A DNA stretch of 64,000 nucleotides, from the NCBI RefSeq assembly GCF_005404815.1, contig NZ_BJDF01000001.1, positions 203,291 through 267,290 of the forward strand, written 5' to 3'. Within the stretch, counting starts at the first letter, position 1; each line of letters opens with the position of its first letter. Positions 63,876 through 64,000 of this stretch are shown in pieces. Both the position numbers and the translations under genes were made by a program. The notes under the pieces are model-generated. The model ran no database searches. It had not been told where the DNA came from and saw nothing but the letters and a program-made list of their open reading frames with translations. Source of the DNA: Companilactobacillus huachuanensis. GTDB lineage: Bacteria > Bacillota > Bacilli > Lactobacillales > Lactobacillaceae.

Positions 63876-64000
63876 AATTAAGTCGCTGATGAGCGTAAGC
63901 GCTTAATCAGCTGGTAGACCTTTGAAAACTGAACAAAGTTTTAACACTAAAATTGTGTAGGCCAACATTAATTTGTTGGATTTACAACGAAGTCAATTCG

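Noticed and set aside
63876..64000. Start of the 16S rRNA gene
   Set aside because: Only leader sequence is visible. The conserved 16S 5' end is not reached before the window ends.

Overview
The window is a low-GC chromosomal segment of a Lactobacillaceae bacterium. Several features suggest this: an S-layer-associated (SLAP) surface protein, a WxL-domain lectin, a T-box leader on asnA, PyrR-type attenuators on carAB, lactobacillus-like housekeeping genes and Gram-positive ribosome binding sites throughout. A Companilactobacillus-like species is a guess, not something I can prove. The last ~400 bp are a triple-promoter ribosomal RNA leader, so a 16S gene probably starts just past the right edge.

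Layout. 0-6 kb: LysR regulator, SnoaL-like protein, acetyltransferase, aminopeptidase N. 6-9 kb: cell-wall WxL lectin. 9-12 kb: manganese-type ABC transporter operon. 12-16 kb: beta-helix-like protein, Bax-inhibitor-1 membrane protein, zinc-ribbon protein, and a LytTR regulator with a LiaF-like partner. 16.3-26.6 kb: first defence island, with a Fic protein behind a four-palindrome array and a type I restriction-modification locus whose specificity gene can be shuffled (hsdR-hsdM-hsdS, tyrosine recombinase, inverted silent hsdS). 26.8-34.3 kb: asnA with T-box, acetyltransferase/LysR pair, large membrane protein, LysE exporter/MocR pair. 34.4-37.4 kb: repeat-rich SLAP surface protein with an array of 11-bp-period operator repeats. 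37.5-45.3 kb: second defence island, with a Sau3AI/MutH-type nuclease, C5 methyltransferase and Vsr, followed by an FRG-AIPR-HNH-like operon. 45.3-50 kb: PyrR-controlled carAB. 50-64 kb: sbcCD, dipeptidase, TetR/SDR pair, tex, MscS channel, small proteins, acetyltransferase, cyclophilin, rRNA promoters.

The most unusual thing is a dispersed structured repeat. Nine copies or derivatives lie between genes. Complete ones are about 320 bp with ~13 bp terminal inverted repeats. Inside is a multi-arm fold whose stems change sequence between copies while keeping base pairing. Most copies lie in the sense direction between a stop codon and a terminator, so they should be transcribed as 3' untranslated regions. 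I do not recognise the family.

The genes are mostly small independent units closed by strong hairpins. Functional couplings visible from layout are the metal transporter, the two defence islands, pyrimidine/arginine precursor synthesis under PyrR, asparagine synthesis under tRNA-Asn sensing, and three divergent regulator/target pairs (LysR/GNAT, MocR/LysE, TetR/SDR).
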